From Gymnodinialimonas ceratoperidinii (lineage in GTDB: Bacteria > Pseudomonadota > Alphaproteobacteria > Rhodobacterales > Rhodobacteraceae): a stretch of 64,000 nucleotides of DNA. The position numbers and the translations under genes were made by a program. The notes beneath the pieces are model-generated. The model made no database searches and had not been told where the DNA came from. It saw nothing but the letters and a program-made list of their open reading frames with translations. The stretch covers positions 1,723,501-1,787,500 of the forward strand of contig NZ_CP079194.1 of NCBI RefSeq assembly GCF_019297855.1, written 5' to 3'. Below, one piece after another: positions 51,487 through 60,565 of this stretch (within the stretch, counting starts at the first letter, position 1; every line of letters begins with the position of its first letter).

Positions 51487-53142
51487 ATGACTCTGAATCT
51501 TACCATGACCGACGCTCAACCCGAGCTGAAACCCCGTATCACTGTCTTTGGTGTCGGTGGGGCCGGCGGCAACGCCGTTAACAACATGATCGAACAGCAG
51601 CTCGATGGCTGCGAATTCGTGGTCGCGAATACCGACGCGCAGGCGCTGCAGCAATCCACCGCCCACGCGCGCATCCAGATGGGTCAGCGCGTGACCGAAG
51701 GCCTCGGCGCAGGTGCACGCCCGCAGGTCGGCGCTTCGGCAGCCGAGGAAAGCATCGAGGAGATCGTCGATCACCTCGCCGGCGCCCACATGGCCTTCAT
51801 CACCGCAGGCATGGGCGGCGGCACCGGCACCGGCGCGGCCCCGATCATCGCGCAGGCCGCGCGGGAGTTGGGCGTCCTGACCGTCGGCGTCGTGACCAAG
51901 CCGTTCCAGTTCGAAGGCACCAAGCGCATGCGCCAGGCCGATGAAGGCATCGAGGCGCTGCAGAAGGTCGTCGACACGCTGATCATCATTCCGAACCAGA
52001 ACCTGTTCCGCCTCGCCAACGAGAAGACCACCTTCACCGAGGCCTTCGCCATGGCCGACGACGTCCTGTATCAGGGCGTGAAGGGCGTCACCGACCTGAT
52101 GGTGCGTCCGGGCCTGATCAACCTCGACTTCGCGGACGTGCGCGCCGTGATGAACGAGATGGGCAAGGCGATGATGGGCACCGGCGAGAGCGATGGCGAG
52201 AACCGCGCCATGGAAGCCGCCGAGAAGGCGATCGCCAACCCGCTGCTGGACGAGATTAGCCTGCGCGGCGCGCGCGGCGTGCTGATCAACGTGACCGGCG
52301 GCTACGACCTGACCCTGTTCGAGCTGGACGAAGCGGCCAACCGCATCCGCGAAGAGGTCGACCCCGAGGCGAACATCATCGTGGGCTCCACGCTGGACAC
52401 CGACATGGAAGGCCAGATGCGCGTCAGCGTCGTGGCCACCGGCATCGACGCCGCCGAGCGTCAGGAAGATGCCCCGATGCCCGCGCGTCAGTTCTACGCC
52501 ACGGGCTCTGCCGTTGCCGCGTCCAAGCCGGCGCCTGCACCGGAAGCGGCGCCTGCGCCCGAGCCTGTTCAGGCGGAAGAGCCTGCCGAGGACGCAGCGC
52601 CCGAGCCGTCGCTTTTCGAAAGCTTTGATGCGGGCGCCGAGTTCAACGCCGAGCCCGAAGTGTCTTCTGAGGATGACGTGCCGGCCCCGGCCTACCAGCC
52701 CGCACCGGCTCCTGCCGCGTCCAAACCTGCGCCCGCCCCGCAGCAACGGCCTACGCCGGTTGCAACCGCGGCCGAGGATCAGCAAGGCTACGTCGCGCCG
52801 AAACCCGCCGCTGGCGGCTCGCCCACCCCTGAGGCCCTGGCCCGCCTTCGCGCGGCCATCCAGCGCGATGCGCCCCGTGCGCCGCAGGCCGCTCCGGTGG
52901 CACAGCAACAGCCGCAGTCCAACGAGCACGGACAGAAGCGCGGCTTCGGCATCAATTCCCTGATCAACCGCATGACAGGCGCCCCGGAAGAAGGCGCGGC
53001 TCCGGCCGAGCGTCGGCAGCCGAACATGGGCGCCTCGGCCCCGACGCCGATGCCGCAGCACCACGCGGCAGACGACGGTGTCGTCGATCCCGACCAGGAG
53101 CGGATCGAAATTCCCGCCTTCCTGCGCCGTCAGGCAAACTGA
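51487..53142 (+). CDS. ftsZ: Cell division protein FtsZ
   Basis: A 551-residue tubulin-like GTPase. [15 protein letters not shown] and the GTP loop [12 protein letters not shown] (near 112) mark the polymerising core up to about residue 315. A long Pro/Ala-rich linker (about 340-530) and a conserved C-terminal peptide [13 protein letters not shown], which binds FtsA, follow. The length is well above the E. coli 383 residues because of the linker, as usual for alphaproteobacteria. A 192-bp gap before it may hold its own promoter. Confidence 0.97.
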   Translation: MTLNLTMTDAQPELKPRITVFGVGGAGGNAVNNMIEQQLDGCEFVVANTDAQALQQSTAHARIQMGQRVTEGLGAGARPQVGASAAEESIEEIVDHLAGAHMAFITAGMGGGTGTGAAPIIAQAARELGVLTVGVVTKPFQFEGTKRMRQADEGIEALQKVVDTLIIIPNQNLFRLANEKTTFTEAFAMADDVLYQGVKGVTDLMVRPGLINLDFADVRAVMNEMGKAMMGTGESDGENRAMEAAEKAIANPLLDEISLRGARGVLINVTGGYDLTLFELDEAANRIREEVDPEANIIVGSTLDTDMEGQMRVSVVATGIDAAERQEDAPMPARQFYATGSAVAASKPAPAPEAAPAPEPVQAEEPAEDAAPEPSLFESFDAGAEFNAEPEVSSEDDVPAPAYQPAPAPAASKPAPAPQQRPTPVATAAEDQQGYVAPKPAAGGSPTPEALARLRAAIQRDAPRAPQAAPVAQQQPQSNEHGQKRGFGINSLINRMTGAPEEGAAPAERRQPNMGASAPTPMPQHHAADDGVVDPDQERIEIPAFLRRQAN

Positions 53143-53162
53143 TCAAGGTCACGTTGTGACAG

Positions 53163-53191
53163 AAAAGACCGGCCCCGCGCCGGTCTTTTTT
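53163..53191 (+). terminator. Intrinsic terminator after ftsZ
   Basis: GACCGGC/GCCGGTC with a 5-base loop, flanked by A-run and a T6 tract, 20 bp after the ftsZ stop. It separates ftsZ from lpxC. Confidence 0.93.
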
Positions 53192-53429
53192 CGTTTCAGC
53201 GGAGGGGGTTACACGGTTCTCCACAGGGCGTCGGCAGATTTTCGCCCACGTCTGGAGGCTTTGTTGCAGGTGGTCATAAAGGTTGAGTTGCTCCGCACCC
53301 CGGCCCCCGTTACTTCCCTATGCAGCGAAACTTTACGTTAACCTTTGTAGCGTAAGGGCCGCGTTCTGGCAGAGCGTCCAATCCAAGGGTGCCGCAGAGA
53401 AAAAACGGGACAGAAAAGCAGGCGAACTG

Positions 53430-54347
53430 ATGCAGGCAACACTCCGAAAGAAAGCGACGTTCAGTGGCATTGGTTTGCACACCGGCCGTCTGACCCGCGT
53501 CAGCATCCTGCCGCAGGCCGCGAACGTGGGCATCTGGTTCCGCCGCACCGACCTCGACGATGCCGCGATGATCCCCGCCCGCTATGACCTCGTCCCGCAA
53601 AGCCGCCTCTGCACCAAGCTGGTCGCCGAGGATGGCACGGAAATCTCCACCGTCGAACACATCATGGCCGCGCTGATCGGCTCTGGCATCCACAACGCGC
53701 TGATCGAGGTTGATGGCCCCGAGCTGCCGATCCTCGACGGTTCTGCCGCGCCTTTCGTGCGCGCGATCCTCGATGCCGGTATCCAGCGCCAGTCCGCGCC
53801 GATCCACGCGCTCGAAATCCTCAAGCCGGTCCGCGCGCAGGACGGGGAGGCATGGGCCGAGCTTTCGCCCTCCGCCGGCCTCGAGATGGATTACACGATC
53901 GATTTCGCCGACAAGGCGATCGGCTATCAGCGGCGGATCGCCAATCTCGCGAACGGCCGTTTCGTGCGCGATTTGTGTGACAGCCGCACCTTCTGCCGCC
54001 GCGCCGACGTCGAGATGATGCACGAGGCCGGTCTCGCGCTTGGCGGCACCTATGACAACGCCGTCGTCGTCGACGGTGAGACGGTGCTCAGCCCCGGTGG
54101 CTTCCGCCACGCGGATGAGGCCGTGCGCCACAAGATGCTGGATGCATTGGGTGATTTGGCCCTCGCCGGCGCGCCGATCCTCGGCTGCTACACCGGTTTC
54201 CGGGCCGGTCACATGGTCACAAACCAGCTTCTGCGCAAACTTTTCGCCACCGAAGGCGCGGTGCGTCTGGTGGAATGCAGCCTCGATCAGGCGGCTTCTC
54301 TTCCGGGTGTCGGCGTGAAGACGGCAGATCTTGCCTACGTCGCCTGA
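53430..54347 (+). CDS. lpxC: UDP-3-O-acyl-N-acetylglucosamine deacetylase
   Basis: A 305-residue zinc deacetylase, the committed step of lipid A synthesis. The zinc ligands are His77 in STVEHIMAAL and the His and Asp of RHKMLDALGD near 235-239; DGPELPILDGSAAPF is the family signature. I chose the ATG at 53430; the frame upstream is unrelated. It has the 287-bp gap after ftsZ for its own promoter. Confidence 0.96.
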   Translation: MQATLRKKATFSGIGLHTGRLTRVSILPQAANVGIWFRRTDLDDAAMIPARYDLVPQSRLCTKLVAEDGTEISTVEHIMAALIGSGIHNALIEVDGPELPILDGSAAPFVRAILDAGIQRQSAPIHALEILKPVRAQDGEAWAELSPSAGLEMDYTIDFADKAIGYQRRIANLANGRFVRDLCDSRTFCRRADVEMMHEAGLALGGTYDNAVVVDGETVLSPGGFRHADEAVRHKMLDALGDLALAGAPILGCYTGFRAGHMVTNQLLRKLFATEGAVRLVECSLDQAASLPGVGVKTADLAYVA

Positions 54348-54484
54348 CGTGGCCCCATGATCACGTTCCCGCATCGGATCATCTTCAAGTCGGTTGAGGG
54401 ATTTTGCCCGCAAAAGGAATGTGCTAGAGCAGTGCCGAAGAGGTCCGGGATGGGGCCTGACGCTCTGGGTTTGAGGCTAATCGC

Positions 54485-55393
54485 ATGACAACCAACCGCT
54501 TTCGACTTTCCGGTGCTGCCCTCGGGCTTACGCTTGTATTGGCGGGCTGCGGCGGCGGTGGTCTGGGGGGCGGAAACGGCTTCCTCGGTACCGGGTTGTT
54601 CAGTGGCGGCGGCGGCGGCTTCTTCGCCGGACGCAACGCGAACCTGCCGCTGGAAGAACTCGACGCAGAGACGATCTACCAGCAAGCGGAATTCCAGCTT
54701 GAGAACGGGCGCGCCGACAACGCGGCGGAACTGTTCATCGAGGTCGAGCGCCTGCACCCCTATTCGACATGGGCCGAGCGCGCGCTGATCATGGCGGCCT
54801 TCGCCTATCACGAGGATGGCGATTACGAGGCGGCCCGCGTCGCCGCGCAGCGCTACCTTGATTTCTATCCGGGCAACGAAGATGCGGCCTACGCGCAGTA
54901 TCTTCTCGCGCTCTCCTACTACGACCAGATCGACCAGGTCGGCCGCGATCAGGGTGTGACCTATCAGGCCCTGCAGGCCCTGCGCACGGTGATCGAGCGC
55001 TATCCCGACAGTGAATACACGCAGGATGCGATCCTGCGCTTCGACCTCGCCTACGACCATCTGGCGGGCAAGGAGATGGAGGTCGGCCGCTACTACCTGC
55101 GCCGCGAGCATTATACCTCGGCGATCAACCGCTTCCGCGTGGTGGTCGAGGAGTTCCAGACCACGACCCACACCCCCGAGGCGCTGCTGCGATTGGTGGA
55201 GGCCTACCTCGCCCTCGGTCTGACCGACGAGGCGCAGACTGCGGGCGCGATCCTCGGCTACAACTTCCAGTCCTCGCCTTTCTATGACGACGCCTACCGG
55301 CAGCTAACCGGGCAGGGCCTGTCTCTGGAAGCCGCCGGAGAGAACTGGCTGCGTGAGGTCTGGCAGCAGACGGTCCGGGGTGATTGGCTGTAA
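54485..55393 (+). CDS. bamD: Outer membrane assembly factor BamD
   Basis: A 302-residue lipoprotein. The signal peptide ends in the lipobox LAGC, a Gly-rich spacer follows, and then TPR repeats (ETIYQQAEFQLENGRADNAA, YEAARVAAQRYLDFYPGNED, HYTSAINRFRVVVEEF) carry the BamD signature. It works with BamA in placing beta-barrel proteins in the outer membrane. Its position after lpxC and before recN is standard for this lineage. Confidence 0.94.
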   Translation: MTTNRFRLSGAALGLTLVLAGCGGGGLGGGNGFLGTGLFSGGGGGFFAGRNANLPLEELDAETIYQQAEFQLENGRADNAAELFIEVERLHPYSTWAERALIMAAFAYHEDGDYEAARVAAQRYLDFYPGNEDAAYAQYLLALSYYDQIDQVGRDQGVTYQALQALRTVIERYPDSEYTQDAILRFDLAYDHLAGKEMEVGRYYLRREHYTSAINRFRVVVEEFQTTTHTPEALLRLVEAYLALGLTDEAQTAGAILGYNFQSSPFYDDAYRQLTGQGLSLEAAGENWLREVWQQTVRGDWL

Positions 55394-55473
55394 GCCATCG
55401 GCGGGCTGCAATCTGCGGCGCCTGCGGACTGTAGCCCCTTGACCGCTTCCTCTGCTTGAGCAACACACAATCT

Positions 55474-57123
55474 ATGCTGCGTCACCTCGATATCCGCGAC
55501 ATGTTGATTATCGACCGGTTGGAACTCGCGTTTCAGCCCGGTCTCAACGTGCTGACCGGAGAGACGGGGGCGGGCAAGTCGATCCTGCTTGATAGCCTCG
55601 GGTTCGTGCTCGGCTGGCGCGGGCGTGCCGATCTGGTTCGGGCCGGTGCGGCTCAGGGCGAGGTGGTGGCGGAGTTCGATCTGCCGGCGGGGCATCCCGC
55701 TTTCGCCGTGCTGGAAGATGCCGGGTTGCCGGCGTCCGACGAGTTGATCCTGCGCCGCATCAATACGCCCGAGGGCCGCAAGACCGCCTGGGTCAATGAC
55801 CGGCGGGTGAGCGGAGAGGTGTTGCGGGCGCTGTCGGACGTGCTGGTGGAATTGCACGGCCAGCAGGACGACAAGGGGCTGCTCGATCCGAAGAACCATC
55901 GCGCGATGCTGGACGAATACGGCGACCTCCTCGGGCAGCGCGGCAAGGTCGCGGCGGCATGGCGCGCGAAGTCTGCGGCGGCGAAAGCCCTGGCCGCGGC
56001 GGAGAAGCGGTTGGCCGAGATGCGCGACGAGGAAGAGTTCCTGCGCCATTCGGTGGCCGAGCTGGACAAGCTGGCGCCGGAAGCGGGGGAGGAGGCCGAG
56101 CTGGACGCAAAGCGCCGCCTCATGCAGGCCGCCGAGAAAATGCGCGCGGACGTGGCGCAGGCGATCTCGGCGCTTGGGCTGAACGGCGCGGAGGGCGCGC
56201 TGAGCGATGCGGGCCGGTGGCTCGACGGTGTCGTGGAACACGCGGAAGGAAGGCTCGAGATGCCGATGGCGGCACTGGAGCGGGCGCTGGTGGAATTGGG
56301 CGAGGCTCAGGCCGGGGTCGCCAGCTTTGCCGAACGGTTGGAATTTGACCCCGCCGAGCTGGAAATGACCGAGGAGAGGCTCTTTGCCCTGCGCGGTCTG
56401 GCCCGGAAGCACAACGTTCTGGCGGACGATCTGGCCGGACTGGCGGAAACGCTGAGCACACGATTGGCGGCATTGGATGGCGGCGAGGCGGAGCTGAAGC
56501 AGTTGCAGGCCGCCCGCGACCGGGAGGACGAAGCCTATGCCGAGGCGGCGGCAGAATTGACCGCTGCGCGGGAGAAGGCGGCGCGCGCGCTCGACCGCGC
56601 CATGGGGGCAGAACTCGCACCCCTGAAGATGGACCGCGCCGTTTTCGAGACCCGCCGCACCGAGGCCCCGGCAGGCCCCGACGGCGTCGACGCGATCACC
56701 TTCACCGTGGCGACCAACCCCGGCGCGCCCTCGGGGCCGTTGAACCGGATCGCCTCGGGCGGGGAGCTCTCACGCTTTCTTCTGGCCTTGAAGGTCTGCC
56801 TGACCTCGGATCAGGCCGGGCTGACGATGATCTTCGACGAGATCGACCGCGGCGTTGGCGGTGCCACGGCGGACGCGGTGGGCCGACGCCTTGCCGATCT
56901 GGCGTCCGGCGGGCAGGTGCTTGTCGTGACCCATTCGCCGCAGGTCGCCGCCTTGGGCGCGCACCACTGGCGCGTTGCCAAGTCGGTGGAAGAGGGCATC
57001 ACCTACAGCCGCGTTCTCCCCTTGTCGCAGGACGAGCGCGTGGACGAAGTGGCGCGCATGGTGGCGGGTGACACGATCACCGACGCCGCGAAGGACGCGG
57101 CGCGCGCCTTGCTGAAAGGCTGA
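55474..57123 (+). CDS. recN: DNA repair protein RecN
   Basis: A 549-residue SMC-like ATPase. Walker A is LTGETGAGKSILLDSLGFVL near 27, long coiled-coil arms of Ala/Glu/Arg fill the middle, and ASGGELSRFLLALKVCL with MIFDEIDRGVGG forms the C-terminal nucleotide-binding half. It acts in double-strand break repair. I took the ATG at 55474; a TTG at 55456 is also in frame. No SOS box is visible upstream. Confidence 0.94.
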   Translation: MLRHLDIRDMLIIDRLELAFQPGLNVLTGETGAGKSILLDSLGFVLGWRGRADLVRAGAAQGEVVAEFDLPAGHPAFAVLEDAGLPASDELILRRINTPEGRKTAWVNDRRVSGEVLRALSDVLVELHGQQDDKGLLDPKNHRAMLDEYGDLLGQRGKVAAAWRAKSAAAKALAAAEKRLAEMRDEEEFLRHSVAELDKLAPEAGEEAELDAKRRLMQAAEKMRADVAQAISALGLNGAEGALSDAGRWLDGVVEHAEGRLEMPMAALERALVELGEAQAGVASFAERLEFDPAELEMTEERLFALRGLARKHNVLADDLAGLAETLSTRLAALDGGEAELKQLQAARDREDEAYAEAAAELTAAREKAARALDRAMGAELAPLKMDRAVFETRRTEAPAGPDGVDAITFTVATNPGAPSGPLNRIASGGELSRFLLALKVCLTSDQAGLTMIFDEIDRGVGGATADAVGRRLADLASGGQVLVVTHSPQVAALGAHHWRVAKSVEEGITYSRVLPLSQDERVDEVARMVAGDTITDAAKDAARALLKG

Positions 57124-57297
57124 GCCGCGCCGCCCGTGGCATCGGCCCCACAGGGAAACACTGAATTGCAAGGTGTCAGGCTTTTCAAAGCTTTGGGCAA
57201 CGTCTACCGTTGAGCCTGACTACAGGGAACACGGTCGCGCGGCGGCGTTCCTTGCCCGCAGAACTTCTTTGACCGCGCCAGAAAGCGAGCCGTTTCC

Positions 57298-58986
57298 GTG
57301 GCTACTGACCCGCGCGGTTTTATCCAAGAGCAAGCCCAGAAATCGGCCACCGCGCTGCGTGGAATCTGGTCGCTGCTGTTGGAAAAGGGTCCGAGCCAGT
57401 TCCAATTCTGGCTGATCGCGCTTTTCATCGGCGTGGCGGCGGGCTTCGCGGCTCTCTTTTTCCGCAAGGGCATCAGTTGGTTGCAGGAAACGCTCTACGG
57501 CGTGGATGACGTGCGTCTGCTGCATTCCTTCGCACAGGGCTTGCCGTGGTGGATGATACTGGTGATCCCGGTCGTGGGCGGGCTCTGCACGGGCCTCATC
57601 TTGTACAAGTTCACGCCGGATGGCCGGGTCCGCTCGGTCGCCGACGTGATCGAGGGCGCGGCGCTGAACGAGGGACGGGTCGAAGGCCGCGCGGGCGTCG
57701 CCTCGGCGCTGGCGTCGCTCATCACCCTCGGGTCGGGCGGCTCGACGGGGCGGGAAGGGCCGGTTGTGCACCTGGCCGCCGTGATCTCGTCGAAGATATC
57801 GCGGTGGATCAATGCCGACGGGATCACCGGGCGTGACCTGTTGGGCTGCGCCGTGGCCGCCGCGGTCTCGGCCAGTTTCAACGCGCCCATTGCGGGGGCG
57901 ATCTTCGCGCTGGAGGTTGTCCTGCGCCACTTCGCGGTCCACGCCTTCGCCCCGATCGTCATCGCGAGCGCGGCGGGCACCGTCATCAACCGGCTCGAGT
58001 TCGGCGATGTCACCGAGTTCGTCTTGGGCTCTGAAGGGGTCCTGCGCTTCTACGTCGAGCTGCCCGCGTTTCTGATCCTCGGCATCCTTTGTGGCTTCGT
58101 CGCGGTCCTGTTCATGCGCGGCACGTTCCTCGCGGAAGATCTGGGCACCGCGCTGCAGCAGCGCAGCAAGCTGCCGCGTTACCTGCGTCCGGCCATTGCC
58201 GGCCTCGCGCTTGGCTGCATCGCGATCTGGTTTCCGCATATCATCGGGGTTGGATACGAGACGACCTCGGCCGCCCTGACAGGCCAGTTGCTGCTCTATG
58301 AGGCGATCGTCTTCGCGATCCTCAAAGCTGTCGCCACCGCGATCACCGTGGGCGGGCGCATGGGGGGCGGGGTGTTCTCTCCGTCGCTGATGATCGGGGC
58401 GATCACCGGGCTCGCTTTCGGCTACGTGGCGACGGGGATCTTTCCCGACGTCTCCGGCTCCGAGACACTCTACGCGCTCGCCGGCATGGGGGCGGTCGCC
58501 GCGGCGGTTCTGGGCGCACCGATCTCGACCACGTTGATCGTGTTTGAGTTGACGGGCGACTGGCAGACCGGCCTTGCGGTGATGGTTGCGATTTCGATGT
58601 CGACGGCGGTGGCCTCCAAGATGGTGCACCGGAGCTTCTTCCTGACCCAGTTGGAGCGCCGCAATATCCATCTGGCCGCCGGCCCGCAGGCTTACCTGCT
58701 GTCGATGTTCCGGGTCGGGCGCGTGATGCGCCCGATGACCCACGAGGATTCCGCGCCGGAAGAGCGTCTGTTGACGCTGATCGAGCAGGGCATCTTCACC
58801 GACACCGGGGCGACGCTCGAACGTGCCTTGCCGATTTTCGAGCGTACCGGGCTCGACTTTCTGCCCGTGGTGCAGCTTTCACCCTCGGGCGGGCCACCGG
58901 CGCTGGAGGGAGCGCTGTTCCACGTCGACGCTTTGAAGGCCTACAACAAGGCGCTGGCCGCCACCGCAGCCGAGGAACACAGCTAG
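57298..58986 (+). CDS. ClC-family chloride channel or transporter
   Basis: A 562-residue ClC protein with about 18 membrane segments and a GTG start. It keeps the gating Glu in GSGGSTGREGP (near 152) and GGRMGGGVFSPSL near 355. At the site of the E. coli proton Glu203 it has Val (IFALEVVLRHF, near 207), as in channel-type members. A degenerate CBS-like tail (RVMRPMTHEDS on) is at the C-terminus. Whether it exchanges or conducts chloride is open. Confidence 0.88.
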   Translation: MATDPRGFIQEQAQKSATALRGIWSLLLEKGPSQFQFWLIALFIGVAAGFAALFFRKGISWLQETLYGVDDVRLLHSFAQGLPWWMILVIPVVGGLCTGLILYKFTPDGRVRSVADVIEGAALNEGRVEGRAGVASALASLITLGSGGSTGREGPVVHLAAVISSKISRWINADGITGRDLLGCAVAAAVSASFNAPIAGAIFALEVVLRHFAVHAFAPIVIASAAGTVINRLEFGDVTEFVLGSEGVLRFYVELPAFLILGILCGFVAVLFMRGTFLAEDLGTALQQRSKLPRYLRPAIAGLALGCIAIWFPHIIGVGYETTSAALTGQLLLYEAIVFAILKAVATAITVGGRMGGGVFSPSLMIGAITGLAFGYVATGIFPDVSGSETLYALAGMGAVAAAVLGAPISTTLIVFELTGDWQTGLAVMVAISMSTAVASKMVHRSFFLTQLERRNIHLAAGPQAYLLSMFRVGRVMRPMTHEDSAPEERLLTLIEQGIFTDTGATLERALPIFERTGLDFLPVVQLSPSGGPPALEGALFHVDALKAYNKALAATAAEEHS

Positions 58987-59037
58987 GGTGCGTCGGGGAA
59001 ACAGATTTTTTCTTTGGCGAACGCGCCGGGACGCGGC

Positions 59038-60117
59038 ATGGTCAAGCCTATGTTGACTCGGATTCTCACCGCCGGAGCCGCGCTGTTTCTTGGCGCTCAA
59101 CTCACCCATGCACAGGGCGCCGCCGACCGGCTGCAAGGCATCTTGTCAAACGTGCCGCAAGCGGTGGTCGAGGGCGTCGAGGCGCCGATCGTCGCGGGCT
59201 ATGGCAACGGTGACGCGATACGCTGGATTGCCGTGCGCGGCGCGCAGGCCGGACGCAATCCCAACACGCCCAATCGCTTTGCGGCCCTCCGCTCCGCCGC
59301 GCCGATGCAACGTGCGATCATCGAGGGGACACCGGATGCGGAGATCCGTGCCTCGGTCGGCCTGACCGCGCTTGATTGGATCGAGACATGGGAGGTGGCG
59401 GTCGGCCCGGTGCGCGTGGGCGCGATGGACATCATCCCCGACAGCGAGATGCGCCTGCGCGGCGCGTTCTTTTCCAGCGGCTTCACCGAGGAAGACCGCG
59501 CCGGGACCCCGATCTTCTGGTTGGGCGAGGCAGATTACCAGCCCGACCCCGCGCGGATCGACGAAGCTAACCCCTTTGGCGGCGACATGGGGCTGCCGGT
59601 GCGCATGGCGTTTTTGGGCGACCGGGCGATCTGGGCGACCGGATGGCCTGCACTTGAGGCCATCGGCGTGCCAGCGGGCGCGACGCTCGCCAGTCGCGCC
59701 GATGCGCAACGGCTGGTGGGCGGCTTGCGCCGGGTCGGCAACCTTGGCGGCCTCGTCTCTGTCCGGTGTTGGCTGCGCAACGGCGCGGAGGTGCCGATCA
59801 CGGGCGCCGAGACCAGCCCGGTCGCCGGATTGGCGCTGGCCGATTACGCGCACCGCGAGACGGAAGGCGCGGCCATGGTGCTGGCGCTGGACGAGGGCAT
59901 CGACGCCGAGGTCATCGCGACCCGGCTGCGCGATGCCTGGCCGATCCTCAGCGATCTGCCGTCTCCGGCGGAGCCTGACATCTCGGCGGGCGGCGGCACG
60001 ATCACCGTGACCATGCGCAGCGATTGGGGCGACGATGGCGCTGCCACCAACGCCGCCTACGAGGTCTTCATGAGCGTTCTGGACAGTGGCCGTCTCGGCT
60101 TCCTGCTGAACCGGTAG
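59038..60117 (+). CDS. Hypothetical secreted protein
   Basis: About 359 residues with a signal peptide (LTRILTAGAALFLGAQLTHA, cleavage near AQG). The mature protein has no recognised domain; it is acidic, with a possible repeated strand pattern. ATG 59050 is an alternative start just after 59038. It follows the ClC gene by 51 bp. No function can be assigned. Confidence 0.72.
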   Translation: MVKPMLTRILTAGAALFLGAQLTHAQGAADRLQGILSNVPQAVVEGVEAPIVAGYGNGDAIRWIAVRGAQAGRNPNTPNRFAALRSAAPMQRAIIEGTPDAEIRASVGLTALDWIETWEVAVGPVRVGAMDIIPDSEMRLRGAFFSSGFTEEDRAGTPIFWLGEADYQPDPARIDEANPFGGDMGLPVRMAFLGDRAIWATGWPALEAIGVPAGATLASRADAQRLVGGLRRVGNLGGLVSVRCWLRNGAEVPITGAETSPVAGLALADYAHRETEGAAMVLALDEGIDAEVIATRLRDAWPILSDLPSPAEPDISAGGGTITVTMRSDWGDDGAATNAAYEVFMSVLDSGRLGFLLNR

Positions 60118-60143
60118 CCACGCGGACGCGCGCCCGGCTGGTG

Positions 60144-60485
60144 CTAGAGCTTTTCCACGGCCACTCGGTCGGTGTGGAACGCGATATGCCCGGCGATCTC
60201 GCTGACACCGTTCTTGGGGTTCTCGTAGCTCCACGCCGCATCGCGGGCTTCGCCGTCAGGGCCTACGACGGAATAGTAGGTTGCGGTGCCCTTGTGCGGG
60301 CATTCGGTCGTGGTCGCCGACTCCTCAAGGAAGCTCATGCCGATATCTGCGCGGGGGAAGTAGATCACCGGCGCGTAACCGCCTTCGACCAGTTCGAGCG
60401 CTGTCGTGCTTTCGCCTACAACGGCCCCGCTGGCGCGCACCACCCAAGTGCCGGATGCGTCGCGGATCGAGATATGATCGGCCAT
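60144..60485 (-). CDS. DUF427 domain protein
   Basis: A 113-residue protein with the DUF427 pattern: VYFPRADIG-like IYFPRADIGMSFL, TTECPHKGTATYYSV and AAWSYENPKNGVSEIAGHIA and a final FHTDRVAVE. It is a small beta-barrel fold of unknown function, common in actinobacteria and alphaproteobacteria. I chose the ATG at 60485 with GGGGGA upstream. It converges with the gene at 59038. Confidence 0.88.
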   Translation of the reverse strand: MADHISIRDASGTWVVRASGAVVGESTTALELVEGGYAPVIYFPRADIGMSFLEESATTTECPHKGTATYYSVVGPDGEARDAAWSYENPKNGVSEIAGHIAFHTDRVAVEKL

Positions 60486-60565
60486 GAAAGTCCCCCTGAT
60501 TGTCTGATTGAGCGACGTTGTATCCCGCCCGGCAGCAGATGTACAACGCGCGCGGTTTGAGCGGT

